Source of the DNA: Kappaphycus alvarezii
Taxonomy: Eukaryota; Rhodophyta; Florideophyceae; Gigartinales; Solieriaceae
Assembly: GCA_002205965.3 (NCBI GenBank)
Contig: NADL03000529.1
Span: 124,001-188,000 of the forward strand
Length of the DNA: 64,000 nucleotides
Reading direction: 5' to 3'
The notes beneath the pieces were generated by a model. The model worked only from the letters and a program-made list of their open reading frames with translations, was not told where the DNA came from and ran no database searches. Shown piece after piece: positions 1 through 12,378 of this stretch; the stretch's first letter is position 1; each line of letters opens with the position of its first letter. The translations under genes and the position numbers were made by a program.

Positions 1-999
1 AGAATTCGTTTCTGAAACCCCTCGCGATAATACGAACTAAATTTGCATCCAAAATGAAGTCGTTCTCACAACTTCTCGCGAAGAGCCGAGGTTGGTGAGG
101 GGAAATTGCTCTAACCTTAACCGAGGTCAACAATCTTGAAACCTTTGTTTTGATCGGCCATCTGCACTCATGAGCTAGTGCGAAGGGACAAGAAATGGGC
201 TGAGGTAAAAATATTTTGTATTGAAAAAAAGTGCTAAAAGTAGTCCTCATATGAGGACAGCGGTCCAATAAACACTAGAGGTAAGCGAGTGATATTTATT
301 GTGAAGTTTGTAACTAGTTTTACCTTACGTTAAATATTATTACTCAGGGCCTGTACTTTACACTGCAATATCATTGTCAACACTCAACGGCAGCTGATAC
401 AGCATACCGACAGCTACGGCTGTTGTCATTGTATAGGATTGCCTTAAGTTATTAGTTGCACTGCCTGCACGGTGGAATCAAGAGAGTTGCAACCAAACTA
501 CTGTACAATACAGGGGAAATACTGAACGTATGTTATTTTCTAGAGGCATCCTGTTCGAGAAAAGGCAGAAATGCCCCAATAACCTCTTGCATATCTGAAT
601 TGAGGAAAACTTGTCCCTAGAAGTTTTGGGTCGCACTTTTAGTTGCGGAATATAAGGTTCAGTAAAATTTATTCAAGTCGTGTGGGTGGCTAGACGTGTG
701 CGTGTTTTCAATGGTAGCATCGCACCGAATTTGGACATCACATTTATCTTATCTCTCAATCTGCCTCTCTTTATTTGCTCAATATTTTTTCTATTGCGAT
801 TCAGTTAATTTCAAGATTGCAACTGAACAAGGCACTCCCGATTTTCCGAATCTTACCTGAGCCAAGGATTTCATTCCGTGAAGGCCATGCATGTAATTTA
901 TTTGCCTTTGGGAATTTTTCAACGTTGTTAGCGCTTCACAGCGTGCCAAGTTGAAGAAAGCATCTACCAGAGCTAGAAAAGCTATCATCCTCGCTCTGG
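1..999. other. Unassigned sequence, no gene recognised
   Basis: About 1 kb of mixed-composition sequence. The only open frames are short and carry no motif I recognise. It lies directly before a degenerate retroelement gag and is probably the 5' part of that element, but no LTR boundary could be identified by eye. Confidence 0.4.
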
Positions 1000-1710
1000 A
1001 TTATGGACCAATGGCTCACACAAGTGATATCATTGATGACACCGAGAAGTCTGGCGGGGATTTGTGTGATGTTCTTGCAGCTCTCTAAACGACTTCAAAA
1101 AAACAAACAGTCATACATTTGATGCAAGCTCTCGAAAACCTGAGCTTCAAAGAAAATTTGAACCAACTGATCCATGTGAATAGGTTTCATGAAAAGCCTG
1201 GAGAGCTCTCAGCTCTCGAAAAATCAATCAAAGATAAAAAAGTTTTCGAAGCTAGTTCGTACTTTGCACAAACATTTATTCCCCCTTGAGATGGTTACAA
1301 GTTGTATGAAACAGGCAGAATTGGTAACCACTGCTGCACTATTGAAGATCCGTCGCTGTCGAATGAAGAAGAATGAAAATGAGAAATCAGCAGTCAATAT
1401 TCCAAAAGCAAATACAGCCGATGGAAACTTAAATTCAAGAGGAGCAAGGATCAGGAAAATAGTGCTGTGAAACACAGGGTTTCCTAGATATGCAATAGAC
1501 CAGGTCATTTCGCTAAAGATTGTTGGTTTCATGCCAATAAATCTGAGCAAGAGAATGTTGGAGACAGTTCGAGCTATGACCATGGACGTTGCTGTGGCAA
1601 ATGGTATCGTGTAGGTCTTAGAGGATCGAAATCTCATCTTGGTTGTAGTCTTGGAAAATTTCATCATTCGGGATCTCACTATCAGTACTATGGCCAATGA
1701 TTTGGTCAGA
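1000..1710 (+). pseudogene. Degenerate LTR-retrotransposon gag with CCHC zinc knuckle
   Basis: One frame reads as protein-like sequence with several stops: an acidic and Leu-rich segment (about 1015-1270), a Lys/Ser-rich stretch (1370-1475), then a retroviral-type zinc knuckle near 1482-1523. In the knuckle, Cys (1491), His (1506) and Cys (1521) keep the C-x4-H-x4-C spacing and are followed by KDCW-type residues. The expected first Cys codon at 1482 is TCC (Ser) and the next codon is TAG, so the knuckle is broken. Gag packages element RNA in LTR retrotransposons. No protease or reverse transcriptase could be found immediately downstream, so the superfamily is not assigned. It is a decayed copy with no intact start and multiple nonsense codons. 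Confidence 0.5.
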
Positions 1711-2904
1711 ATCATTCAACCCATAGAATATTTTTCGAAACGAAAATTGTGCCAGAGCAAGGAAAATTCTTGCAAAGGGGTGACGTAACAAGTAGTCAAG
1801 CTACAGGAATACGGAATTATCCTCGTCCAACCTACCTTGGGCGCAATTCTGGAAACCATCATCAGCATGCACGGCGAGATTTTATGGCTAAGATCAAAAT
1901 CACAAACAATGTTGCCAAGTGTGATAATAACAATGGCAACGATATACTTATTGTTTACAGGGTATACCACCCGTTCTTTGATATTCAGGGCCCTTTTATT
2001 TATTTGGAAGAAGTTTGATACCTGTTTTCATGCTGCTTTGGTACTTTCAGTGATCTTCGGTAAAGAAAAAATTTTGATACCTATTGGTGTGGTTTTTTTA
2101 TAGAATTGTTCCACGATCCGTACTTTCTTGCTAAATCTTATGGCTGTAGGTTGTTTGAAAAGATTCTTCAACACTCTTTTCACTGAAAATCATGTGCTCA
2201 GAACTTCGTAAACACCTCAGTATTCTTCAGAAGACGCAGCTACGAAATCATCCGGATGATCGAGATCAAAGAAGATGGTCTGTATCGTATTCCCTATCTG
2301 AGAATCAGATATGTTCACTCTTTATGGGTTTTGAAAAACTAATATGTTGCAAACTTCGGTTCATTCTCACATTAAAACCCTTGCGATAATGCTCTAACTC
2401 CCCCAAAACACGGTTCATGTTTCTCCTGTAAGATGCATGGAGCTTGCTAAAGCATTTGAAAGTCTGCGAAACTTCATCGAGCACAATTTGAATCCAAACT
2501 TTTCAGGGGGGAATTAGGTTGGTTTACTGTGAGTAATGGAAAGGTTTGGAGACGCCCAAACTTTTCATGGCGTGAGAAATTGGAAAATCGCAAAGAATTC
2601 TGATCGCCTCAATTATGCGCCTAACACGATCAGTCAGATACTCGTCCAAACCGTAAGCTGTCTGGAAGATCTGTTCATGGACACTTCTTCGACATGAAAC
2701 TGACGCTACACCCTATCGCATTCATGCACCGGAAACTAAGCGAGTCATCATTATCCGCAGAGCTGACTTTCGCATTTGCCGAAATGAAATATGTACAGGC
2801 GTCTCAAATTTTATCGACGGCATTGCTTGCCAACACGCAACCGGGAACGCAGGGAGATCAGATGTCGGAAAGGCTAAGGACTGGTGTGGAGAGTGAAAAT
2901 GGAG
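1711..2904. other. Unassigned sequence, probably decayed retroelement body
   Basis: No recognisable domain. A short frame at 1749-2018 continues in the style of the upstream gag (Asn/His-rich) but starts with GTG and matches nothing I know. A purine-rich stretch near 2918-2945 precedes the repeat that follows, as a polypurine tract would. Confidence 0.35.
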
Positions 2905-3323
2905 TCGATCTGGTGCTAGAAGGAGAGGAGATTGGCAAGGAGCAAGTCTGATCGTAGCTCTTCCTGTTTTCCGTCGGCCTAGGTATCGTAATTTAGTTTC
3001 TGTAGATTCTCTCCACACTCGTAGCTAATGGGTAACATATATTACTATTCGGCTACAGTACAGTGCATCCATCCCTAGAATGCTTCGAATCTTCTTGAAG
3101 CGCCACATTTATGGCTGGAAGGTAGCGGGGCGAGTACATTACTGTTGGAAGTGCACACGAACACAGTACTTGTACATTATAACCACCTACCTGCTAACTA
3201 TGCGTCTTCCCCCTTTGGTTACTACCCCGCGCCTCATTTCTTCTGTCGTGGCCCGGGCTCCTCAAGCAGAAGCACAGCAGTACGTCGTAGTAGTAGCTAC
3301 CCCGCTACATCCGCTGCTACAGC
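2905..3323 (+). repeat. Retroelement 3'-end/LTR-like repeat, copy A
   Basis: This segment is clearly similar to 14909-15181 plus 16588-16745. Shared blocks include the CTGGTGCTAGAAG-like start, a block around TCTGTAG...GCTAATGGGTAA (about 2998-3030), the TACAGTGCA block near 3060, CTTCTTGAAGC near 3095, a TATAAC box near 3178, and a closing block from TTTCTTCTGTCGTGGCCCG to CTGCTACAGCA (3236-3323). Purine-rich sequence precedes it in both copies, so both look like polypurine tract plus LTR at the 3' end of separate insertions of one family, not the two LTRs of one element. The boundaries are by eye. Confidence 0.5.
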
Positions 3324-5025
3324 ACCACCCTCTCAAATCAAATTGAGAACAAATCGACTGGGGATACTGAACCCAGACACCAGTTTGCGAGGCTTTTCCA
3401 GCGAAATACGGCGGATAGCTGGCAAATAATCCGCCACAATGAGAGGGTGTGGACCTCCCACGATTCATTAGATCAAGTCTCATTGTCTGAGGGCGAGATA
3501 TACTTCCTTGTTCCGTGGTATCGACATCTGAAATCAAAGCTCTGGGATCTCTGTGGGCTCACCGACGTGGAAAAGCTGAAAAACTTAGGAAACGGGAATA
3601 TCGTCTTAAGATTCTCGAACGGTGATGTGGTGGAGAGGTCGGGTCGAGAACTAGAACGGGTGTTTGGGAACCATATCGTGCAGTTCTTTGTAGAAGGTGG
3701 GAAGCCTATCGAGAAGGCGTTGATCATTATAATCGGTCTATCTGAGTCAATAAATAACTAGAAAAACTATGGACCTCTTACTCCGGATAACTGCAGGAAA
3801 AGTTCGCGTATTTTTATTTCTACCAGAGAAGCCAGCGAAGAGGCAGGGTTGAATTGCGTGAGGTATGGATAAGACGAAACTTCCTACGCTATACTCCTCT
3901 ATTCAATTGAGTGGCGTTCCATATTGTCTGTCGATGATCTCCCAGAGAAGATTACCCGAGGTAGGTTGGCGATGACGGAGAAACTAAGAAGCGCGTCCAA
4001 AACTTCAACTTCGCGAGGCTCTCTCGACCCCACCTCGATCTACTTACTACTGGCGTTTACCTCTTCTGTATGAATTCAATTATTAGTCTGAAGCAGGCTT
4101 TCTGCTTCGATTTTCGTACCCCAAACCTAACCCTGCTTGACCGCGCCGAACGCTTTGTGATGAGTCTGTGCCCAGAGTCTCTTATTATCTGCGCTAGTGG
4201 TTAGACCTCCCTGCAATTCATGGGTATCGATGATTCCCGCCATATAGCATGGTAGAATATGGATAGAGCCGCGATAAAATCGCGACTGGAGAGAAAAAGA
4301 GCTCATAAAAGGGAAACGAGGGTTGGTAACCGGCACGCGAGGGGCGAAATCGGACCTTCTGATGGCTTTTTAGCTTCTTGTTCCCCTACGTAAAATCATA
4401 CTCATCACTTCTCATTCATCGTAGTCATGAAAATTCGTTCGCTGGTGATGTTTACCTCCCACTAGAGGAGTAGTATCTCATGATTAAAGGGAATTCTTAC
4501 CGGGATAAGGGGACCCGAAGGCTTTTTTTCTGATTTTTGAAGACGCATGTAGTACTTACGTAAGCGCTAGGCGTGAATGTTTTGGCGAGAGAACATGGCA
4601 TGCCCTGAACGAAACACATGGCGCGGATGCTCTGTATCAACTATTTCACACCGGCCGAAATAACGGGATTGAACCGACGACCATCTCAGACCCTGGAAGG
4701 CCTCGCCGTACGCAAACAGTACTTGATTACCAATTGCGAAGTGGACGACTATTGGGGCTCTTTCTTTGGCCTTCTCGGTTCCTAAGGCCCTTTTGGTATT
4801 GAAACTGGAAAATTACATGGTCCCAATCGGATGATTCCCTAATTCCTGGGCTAGCGGAGATTTAGTACGGTAATTAACTACCCATCATGCGGAGTTTAAT
4901 AACAAACAAAAGCTCAAGAGGAGCTTATCAGAGCGTTCCGGGCCTGCGGCGGTATCCGAACACACACTAATAGAGGGCTTCAATCCAAACTACTCGATCA
5001 CGAACAAAATTTCCAATTTCAGACT
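3324..5025. other. Unassigned sequence between retroelement fragments
   Basis: No confident gene. An open frame at 3447-3761 (+) reads protein-like (104 codons, Gly-Asn and Glu-rich, with a VERSGRELERVFGNH segment) but opens with GTG rather than ATG and has no recognised domain; it may be a retroelement remnant. A tRNA B-box-like string near 4668-4680 on the minus strand does not fold into a convincing tRNA. Confidence 0.35.
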
Positions 5026-5385
5026 TCAATGTTCGAACCATCCTTTAGGCCTCCAGTCGGACATGGAGTCGTATGCCATAACTGTGCGCCGATTGATCTC
5101 ATGATTATTCATAAAAAGGAAGAGGGAATCTGCGGTGAAACAAGTTCCGTTATCGCTCACGAGCTCCGTAAAAGGACTAAACGACCGTATTATCTCCCTA
5201 TCAACAAAAATTATGACGGTTTGAGCCGTCGCATCACGTGTGAGCATGGTTATTAGCCATACCGTTAGATGCTCGACGCAGACTAATATGTAGTTGTTGC
5301 CTTCCTTTGACGGCTTCAATGGGACAGCAAAATCAATAGAGAAAGTTGAGCTTAGTACACACAGCGGCGTCCCCAGTATTGGCAA
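5026..5385 (-). pseudogene. Ty3/gypsy integrase core fragment
   Basis: The minus-strand frame carries the integrase catalytic core of a Ty3/gypsy retrotransposon. The first Asp sits in a FSIDFAVPL motif followed by GNNYILVCVEH; the second is in LVSDNGTCFTA; and a Glu in the degenerate GWFEH near the end is where the HP-SDG-E motif should be. Integrase inserts retrotransposon cDNA into the host genome. The fragment stops 18 bases short of the 5' LTR of the element inserted at 5403. It is in the opposite orientation to that element, so it belongs to a different, older insertion. The zinc-binding N-terminus and the rest of pol are missing on both sides. Confidence 0.75.
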
Positions 5386-5402
5386 GTTCTGTGGGAGCTT
5401 CT

Positions 5403-5757
5403 TGTAAGAACCTTGCCCTTACTTTTCGCGAGCATACTGTATCTGCCACAGTATAGACAGGCTTTCCTGTCCAGCTACTGGTTTAGTTGCCACATTTAAG
5501 GCCCACGCATGAGTTCGCTGGCAATTACTTCTTCGTCCTTTAACTATCCTTTTTCTTTAGTAATTGCTGTTAGACTAATAAGCTGACAGTGCCTTAGTAG
5601 GCGGAACTTCTACTACTTAGGTTCGCCGGCCTTGGCCGCCCTACAGTAAATCAACAACCAAACCCCCGATCCGAAAGTCCACCTTTTTACTTCTGTGACA
5701 GGATTAGTCCGTAAATTTGAAGCCAAGTAGGATTATTGGCTAGCGACTAGTAAGCCA
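5403..5757 (+). repeat. 5' LTR of the Ty3/gypsy element
   Basis: Aligns by eye with 13372-13733 over its full length. Shared blocks include CCCTTACTTTT, ATACTGTATCT, TTTAAGGCCCA, GCTGACAGTGCC, CTACTTA, CAACCAAAC and GATTAGTCCG-like text. The copies are substantially diverged, showing an old insertion. It begins with TG; its 3' limit is uncertain by about 15 bases. A hairpin at 5434-5454 is also present in the other LTR. Confidence 0.8.
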
Positions 5758-5987
5758 GGGTGACCTTGCCCCAACACGTGCCGTGTTACCGGCACGGAAC
5801 CCCAGGCAACCGGTCTAGGCTTAGCCCACCAAGAACCAGAAACCTGGGTTGGTTAAGACTGAGGTCCACCCTCAAATATTTTCTCCTAATGTTACCGGAT
5901 GGGACACCGATGTCCCAACTGTCCAGATCAGGGACACCCTGACTCCGAGCCGCATTTCGCGAGGGCTTACGCGGCAACAATAACCAG

Positions 5988-7235
5988 TTGTCTAAGCAAC
6001 AGAATGATTTACTTCGAGCCTTCGAAATAGCGCCATGCTTCCCTAATGCGGACAAAAAAGGCCCTTCCTACGTTCAAGATGATCTCCCGGCACCGCTGGT
6101 GAGATCGGGATCACCATCGAGAGAATCTTCGATATTTACAAGGAAGGATGATATTTATGCCTCCTTCTCGGACTTTGACGCTCCAACGAAGTCGGAAGAT
6201 AGGAGGGGTCCTGCCAGAAAAACTCCCAGCGGAACCCCCTCCTCAGAAGGGACAGTGGGGAAGTCCCGACTGCGGATAACCACAGGTAGGAATCCTATCT
6301 CGGCTATTCGGCCTTCTCCGTACATCACTGTGGAGGAGTACAGGGCCGACCCTGTCTGTTATTTATCGCGCTATAATTACAAGGGTATAGCGGAACTTGG
6401 GGAAAACCGCAATGCGCTTACTGAGTACAACACCGTGTTTAACACCGGCGCAGGACCAAATTTGGTCAAGGCAGCTTGTCTGATAGAAGAGTTTGTTGCT
6501 AACGCCAACCGAAATGGAGAGATAGTTATCCAATCTAGCGCTTCAAACCATCGTCTGAAGAAGATGGGAATCGTAGCACTGTCGCTATGAGTTGGGACAC
6601 CGGTAGTCAGGCAGCCCTTTGTTGTCGTCGAGGAACTCGGCGCTGATGCCACACTTGGCACCCCTTTCATCGACCTGCATGTGTAACTTATCCACATCCG
6701 TTGTCGAGAAGTGGTCCTTCGTAAAGGAGCTACGGTGCAGATCCATAAATGACCCTCAATGGTTCCGTTTTGTCGCCTATCGACGGAACTGAAACCATTC
6801 TTCGAGTCAATTCCTCGGAGCCAGATTATGCAGGTGACCCGCAGATTTTACCTGCTTTCGGAATCGAGAACATTCGTCGAAGTCGGTGCTTCCCTACACG
6901 GGGACCTTCTCCTGGAGACCTACATCCGGTTATATCGAAAGTCTAAGGTTATCCTGAGCAATGTAATCGTGTTGGCAAAGCCGAACACGCCTTTCGCAGT
7001 GAAGGTTGCGAACTTCGCCACTCAAGAGCTCGTTCTGGCCGAAGGCCAGATAGGGTACGCATTCGCGATGCTTGGTACTGTACTCGAGATTAACCTCGAC
7101 GAGAAGACATACGGCCGAGAAAAAACATCTGCGCCGTTGCAAGTCGGCTCCGCCGATGACAGGCTGGGAGTGGATGGTGTTAAATTATCCCATCTAACTC
7201 TTGCGTTCAAGCCAAGATACGAGCGATGCTCGTAA
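5988..7235 (+). pseudogene. Gypsy gag/protease region and protease-RT linker
   Basis: The frame 5988-6590 ends with the retropepsin active-site region: the segment reads VFNTGAGPNLV, where family members have D-T-G. The Asp codon is AAC at 6441-6443, a GAC-to-AAC change that would inactivate the aspartic protease. Upstream residues are Ser/Pro/Arg-rich with no zinc knuckle, so any gag is truncated. A second frame (about 6749-7235) matches the usual protease-RT spacer of gypsy elements, with PFAVKVANFATQ and LAEGQIGYA. The two frames are not joined in phase. A GTG- or TTG-opened frame here is not evidence of a host gene. Confidence 0.7.
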
Positions 7236-7254
7236 AGTACGAGACCATGTGGTC

Positions 7255-8740
7255 AAGCCACTTGGGAAAAATCCGACTGACAGAATTCCGGATCGACCAT
7301 GTACCTAGGGCAGTCCCAGTACGGTCACACCCATACTGTTCAGTCGAGAAGGCCCGCGAGACTTAAGAGAAGGAGGTCAAGCGAATGCTTGAAGCCAACG
7401 TGATTGAGCCCGCTCAATCAGAATTCGCCAGCCTTGTTGTGCTGGTGCCCAAACCGGATGATAGCAGACGGTTCTGCATAGACTACCGCAAATTTAACGA
7501 CGTCAAGATCAAGGACAGCTATCCACTACCCCTCATGGATGAATGCCTAGACTATCTAGTCGACGGTATTTACCGCCTTAAATTGTAACTGTAGTTACTT
7601 GCAAATACCCATTTGCGAATCGGACAACTAAAAAACAGCGTTCATCTGTCATGAAAGCTGTTTCAGGTTCTGCCGGATGCCTTTCGGGCTGTGCAATGCA
7701 CCAGTCACGTTTCAACGTAGAGTAGATATGCTACTGGCGCGATACAAGTGGAAAACTTGTTTGGTATACTTGGATGATATTATCCTCTTCTCCAAGTCCA
7801 TCGAGGAACACCTCGATCATGTTGACGAAGTGAACGTACTGCACGTACTTCGTAATTCACGAGCTTCCCTGAAATTGAAGAAATGCACGTAGTTCACCTC
7901 CGCGGTTAACTACGTCGGCTATGTAATACGGTCGGGCAAACTTGAGGTTGCCTCGAAGAACATAAAAGCGGTGAAAGGTTTCAAACTGCCGCGCACGCAA
8001 ACGCAACTGAAGAGTTTCCTCGGCCTATGAAATGTGCATCGGAGATTCGTCTCAAACTTTTCAAGAGTGGCAGCGCCACTCAATAAGTTTCTAAAGAAGT
8101 GAAATCCCTTCGAACTTCCGGAGCTTGGCTCTTTGCAACTGGAATCATTTGCTTCCTTAAAGCACGCCCTCATCGAGCAGCCAGTGTTGAGGTTACCTCA
8201 ACCCAGACTACCATGCTCGGTTGATATCGACTTTTGTGACAAAAAAGTGGCTGCGCCCTACTTCAGGAATACCTAGATGGCATCCGCCATCCCATCGGCT
8301 ACCGGAGACGCTCCCTCGCCCATGCCAAGTGGAACTACGCAACGAGCGAGAAGGAATGACTCGCTGTTGTATGGAAAGTTCATCTGCTCCGTCCATATCT
8401 ATAAAAGGAACAATTTCAACTGTTCACGGATCACCAGGCTTTGCGCTAGTTAATGACCTCAACCGACACATCGGGTCGGCTAGCGCGCTGGAGGTTACGC
8501 TTTTGCGATTTAGATTTCATCCTTGGGTACCGCAAAAGAGTGAAGAATCAAATATCAGATGCCATGTCCAGAATACACACCAACGGCGTGACCGACTTCG
8601 GCAGGGGTTGGGAAGTACTCTGCTTCCTTATGGAATCTGCGGGGGACCCGTCTGGGTCACTCGATCATCCGAAAGGAGCAGGCTTGAGCCAACTCCTCAG
8701 TTCGGCAAGGAGAACCTTGCTCGCTCCCCGAACCTTTCAA
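7255..8740 (+). pseudogene. Gypsy reverse transcriptase and RNase H, broken
   Basis: Reverse transcriptase begins about 7262 and is recognisable from VIEPAQSEFASLVVLVPKP and RRFCIDYRKFN (7385-7510), then MPFGLCNAPVTFQ (7677-7715) and the YLDD catalytic box near 7768. A TAA near 7586 and a frame change separate the fingers from the palm. RNase H follows at about 8240-8600 with YATSEKE-like, FTDHQALR and GRLARWRLRFCDLDF motifs split between frames. These enzymes would copy element RNA into cDNA; here no frame is longer than about 70 codons across them. Confidence 0.8.
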
Positions 8741-8984
8741 AGGTAAGTTCTTCGCTGCAGAATACCTGCGGACAATCCAGTCGTCGATATGGATTTAGAC
8801 GACATCGACTGTGAAGACAGTCGTGACGAGGACTCATCCTCGTTCGACCCCGTCTTTGCCACCGAGCCGGCACGTGAGTCGCAACTGCTCACGATGGAGT
8901 AAATTCTCCGTGAGCAAGAGTAGGAGTCTTTCTGTCAAGAGGTGAAGGAAGTCTTCCCCGATGATGAACGTAAAGTCAGGAGAT

Positions 8985-9960
8985 TTACGATTGACCAGCG
9001 TTGACTGGTCGTCAGACTATCAAAGGTTGATGACGCCGTGCAGATCTACGTACCTCCATTGTTGCGACCGCAATTTCTGATGATATCGCACTATGTTAAA
9101 ATGTCCGGGCTCCCCGGAGGATCACGCATGTACATGACGTTACATCGTACATTCTACTGGCCCAGCATGGCGCTGTAAATCTACAATACCTTGCGGCAGT
9201 GCACGAGGTACGCGAAGGAGCTATTAGCTCTTAGGGCGCACATTAACTTCCTAAAACTATTTCCGGTGCAGAGTCCTCTTGAGTTCGTGGGGATCGACAT
9301 ACTCGGTTTCTTGCCAAGAACATACTTGGGTTTTCGATATCTGTTAGTGATAACATATTTTTTCGAAGCTAGTTCGAACTTTCGCACTCCGCAGCGTAAC
9401 TTCTGTTGCAGTCACCAAAGCATTTTGTGAAGAATGGGTGTTTACTTACGGGGGTCCCTACTGTCTGACAACGGAGGTCAATTCTTCAGCAAGTTCTTTC
9501 AGAGCATATGCCCTGTCCTCGGCACGCGTAATCTATTCACGACCGGCTAACATCCGGAGACCAATATTCAGACGTAGAGATTCTACAAGACAATCCTGTC
9601 AGCGTTGCGTCACTTTTGCAGTGAGCATGGGACTGGGATCAGTACCACCCCACTATAACCTATGGCTACAACAATACTGTGCACCGAGCAACCTTTCAAA
9701 CGCCATTTGAGCTAGTGCTCAGCCGACTGCCACCCCCTCTTGCCCTTGCGCAAGCGAGGACAATTAACCTCGGGGATGTCACCTGAGCCAAGTTAAGCGT
9801 CGCTTCCACAATCGCTTGAATTCCATGTTGGAACCTTTAAGGAAAAGACTGAGAAAAGCTCAGGACGCATATAAGCGAGACTACGATAGCCGCTTGAGAC
9901 AAGCAAATAATGATATGTCAGTAGGTGACTCGGCCTTTGTGAGCTGCGAGCGCACGAAGA
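8985..9960 (+). pseudogene. Gypsy integrase, broken
   Basis: A decayed zinc-binding segment (GSRMYMTLHRTFYWPSM, about 9120-9172; RQCTRYAKE near 9192) is followed by the core. The first Asp is in EFVGIDILG (about 9274-9300) and the second in LLSDNGGQF (about 9463-9490). The third motif reads PETNIQT-stop-RF (about 9560-9590) where family members have a Glu before RF; the codon is TAG. A Lys/Arg-rich C-terminal part is readable at 9816-10043 (LRKAQDAYKRDYD). Confidence 0.75.
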
Positions 9961-10086
9961 GCGACAAACCAAACGCACCGACGAATGAACCAGTAGACAA
10001 ACTACCGGAGCACAAGCTCCGAACGAAAGCGTTTGGAACCTAATAAGTTGTGGGGACAGCCTCACACATAGTCAATATCATTCGAG

Positions 10087-10710
10087 ATGAGCTCGAGGAT
10101 ACTGTATCGCGAGACCGTATCGCAAAGGCACCCACCCGGTTGCCGCCGAGTACAAGAGAATTGGGAGTACCCGATACTGAAGAAAATCAGGGTAACCCTG
10201 ATTCAGGAACTACATCAGCGTACCCTCCTCAGCACTGGGCGGAAGACTTTCAGGGTGCAGCTGAGCCAATACCGACGGAGGATTGGAACCCCGCCGTCTA
10301 TCAAAAACAAGAAGTCACGCTTCTTCGAATCGGTTAGAGGGACAAATCCCTACAACTCTGGGGAAACGCCACGCGAAGCGCCTTTTCGTTGCTCCACCCG
10401 CCCTGTCGCGCAAGGACAGGGGCAACCAAGGATAACTCGGACAACCGAAGATACCTCCGTGCCGGAACAAGCGACTACGGAGGTCAGTGAGGATAACCTC
10501 ACTCAAGAACCAGGTGACTTAGGTCCCTACGCATTTGATCGGATAGTAGGTCACGACCTCGACAGCGTACCGTACCGCGCTCGCTGGACGAACTACTGTC
10601 CCAGTGAATACACTTGGGAACCAAGATCTTTCATCCTTTATAACGCGTTGATACGGTACCACCGTCGTAAGCGGGTACGCCCGCCAGAGCATTACCCCTC
10701 ACCTGCATAG
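10087..10710 (+). pseudogene. Gypsy integrase C-terminal tail with chromodomain
   Basis: The frame ends with a chromodomain at about 10528-10680: FDRIVGHDLDSVPYRARW, then PSEYTWEP and LIRYHRRK. In chromoviruses this module at the integrase C-terminus is thought to direct insertion towards particular chromatin marks. The aromatic residues expected in the fold (Tyr, Trp, Trp) are visible. The tail before it is Thr/Pro/Arg-rich. The frame stops at TAG 10708-10710, followed directly by the hairpin-rich non-coding part of the element. Confidence 0.75.
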
Positions 10711-12378
10711 GGTCGGGAGGATAACCAACAAGGATCACCTTGTTCGTGAAATTCGATTTCGTGGTTGGTGTTGCCACCAACCTGGTCAGGTCGAGCGTGG
10801 CAAGCTAAGCTTGCTTGAGTTACCATCCTTCGGGAGATCCCGAAATGAACAGCTCTGCGTAACTCTAACGGAGTATGAATCAAGAGTGTCAGGGATTCTA
10901 AGCTAATGAGCTAGTCTACCAGGTGTTCCACGCAAGGAGTGGGAGAGAACATCCCACCACGTAAGAGACACTAGGTACCCTAGTCGGAATGGTGCGATCC
11001 ACCACTTCCCACGGAAACTAGATCTTCCCCTTTAATTATTGTACGCTGTCAGGGCAACCCCTGACCCGTAAAAATCCTCCTGAATGGGAATTCCCATTTT
11101 TTTGGAGGAAATCCCAAGGCCAGTTCAAGTGAACGAGATCGAGCCAGGAGCCTGGTCGTGACTAACGCCCCGAGCCCAAGGGTTGCGCTTGCGCAAGGAT
11201 CCTTGGACTTCATAGGTACAGGGTGGAGGAAATCCCCACCCTAAACCCAGCTCTTAGCTGGGAGGTTTAACGTTGGTCTCCAACGATGTTGGGAAGGAAA
11301 AACCCTACCCCAAAAGATTAGGAACCAATGTTGGTTCCCTGTATCACCAAGATACCTGGTGGACGCGAGAGATTAACGTACCCTCGCGCGTGAATTACCA
11401 ACCCAGCTGGTATAACCAGCAAAGCACGAATTCCTTGGTCCAATGTCAGAAGTATCTGATGTTTAGCTATTATATCTACAGGTGCTTGTGAAGGAGTACC
11501 TTCGCTTTGGATTGGGCACAGCGAAGCCAAGCTGCGCTGGTAACAGGGTGCCCCCTGTGATTTATAGTCCAACAACAACACCCGGTGGGGGCTTTGTTAT
11601 GATTAGGTAACCTAGCTACCTAGGACGTAGTCGTACTAAGGAAGCCTGTGGAGGGTCCTCCTCCCCTTGCGGAACTTCCTGGCTTAGCCTGGAAGAGTGA
11701 AGGACCCACTGAGTTGGTCTGAAATTACATGGTCATATGATCAAAATGGGACAAATAATGACCAGGTACTCTGGATCGTACACGGAACCCCGGTGACACT
11801 ATACAGCTGTACACGTGCGCAATGGTATACTGCACTGCAAGGACACCTTACAGGGGATTCCTGAACCAACTGGCTGAATGAGAGGAGGTATGCCTCCAGT
11901 GGATCGAATAATATCGGGGATGCGGAAGGAAACCCATGAAAAAGTCCAACTCAAGTTGGTACCAATACACGAGGGTATGAACAAAATTCACCCCGCTGGT
12001 CCAGACATCCTGAAAACAGCTATGACTACTCCATGCACTAAGCTAAGGGAAAATAAGAAGCTTAGTCTTCAAGAAGAAACCGGGGGCATCATGTTCCCTG
12101 TTATTCAAGCACTATGCGGGCTACTCCCGTTACACTACAACTTACGCGCCAGATCCTGGGTCAACCTGCACCGGGGCGCCATCGCCGCTAGCGCTGGGAG
12201 AAATAACTCCCTCCGTCGTGGAACGACCAGCCAGAAGAGCAGTCTCAGCGGGCGGATGTACCACCTCCCTTCCCCTAACAATACTATCTTGTAGGAGATC
12301 CAGAATCCCGACGATAGTGACGCAGCCCGCATGGCTGTTGCGGACAATGACCTGTTGAAAGACAGGACCCCAGTATTT
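10711..12378 (+). other. Hairpin-dense non-coding region of the gypsy element
   Basis: No domain is recognisable. The region is a near-continuous series of perfect short inverted repeats. Examples (stem, loop): 10727-10744 AACAAGG, 4 nt; 10763-10782 GGTTGGTG, 4 nt; 10800-10814 GCAAGCT, 1 nt; 10829-10844 TTCGGGA, 2 nt; 11048-11065 GTCAGGG, 4 nt; 11083-11098, the 16-nt palindrome AATGGGAATTCCCATT; 11246-11262 CCCAGCT, 3 nt; 11321-11338 GGAACCAA, 2 nt. Open frames in it, such as 11878-12294, look incidental. Confidence 0.6.

Noticed and set aside
4640-4760. tRNA-like B box (GGTTCAATCCC on the minus strand)
   Set aside because: The T stem has mismatches and no matching acceptor or anticodon arm could be laid out at the right distance; at best a decayed tRNA-derived repeat.
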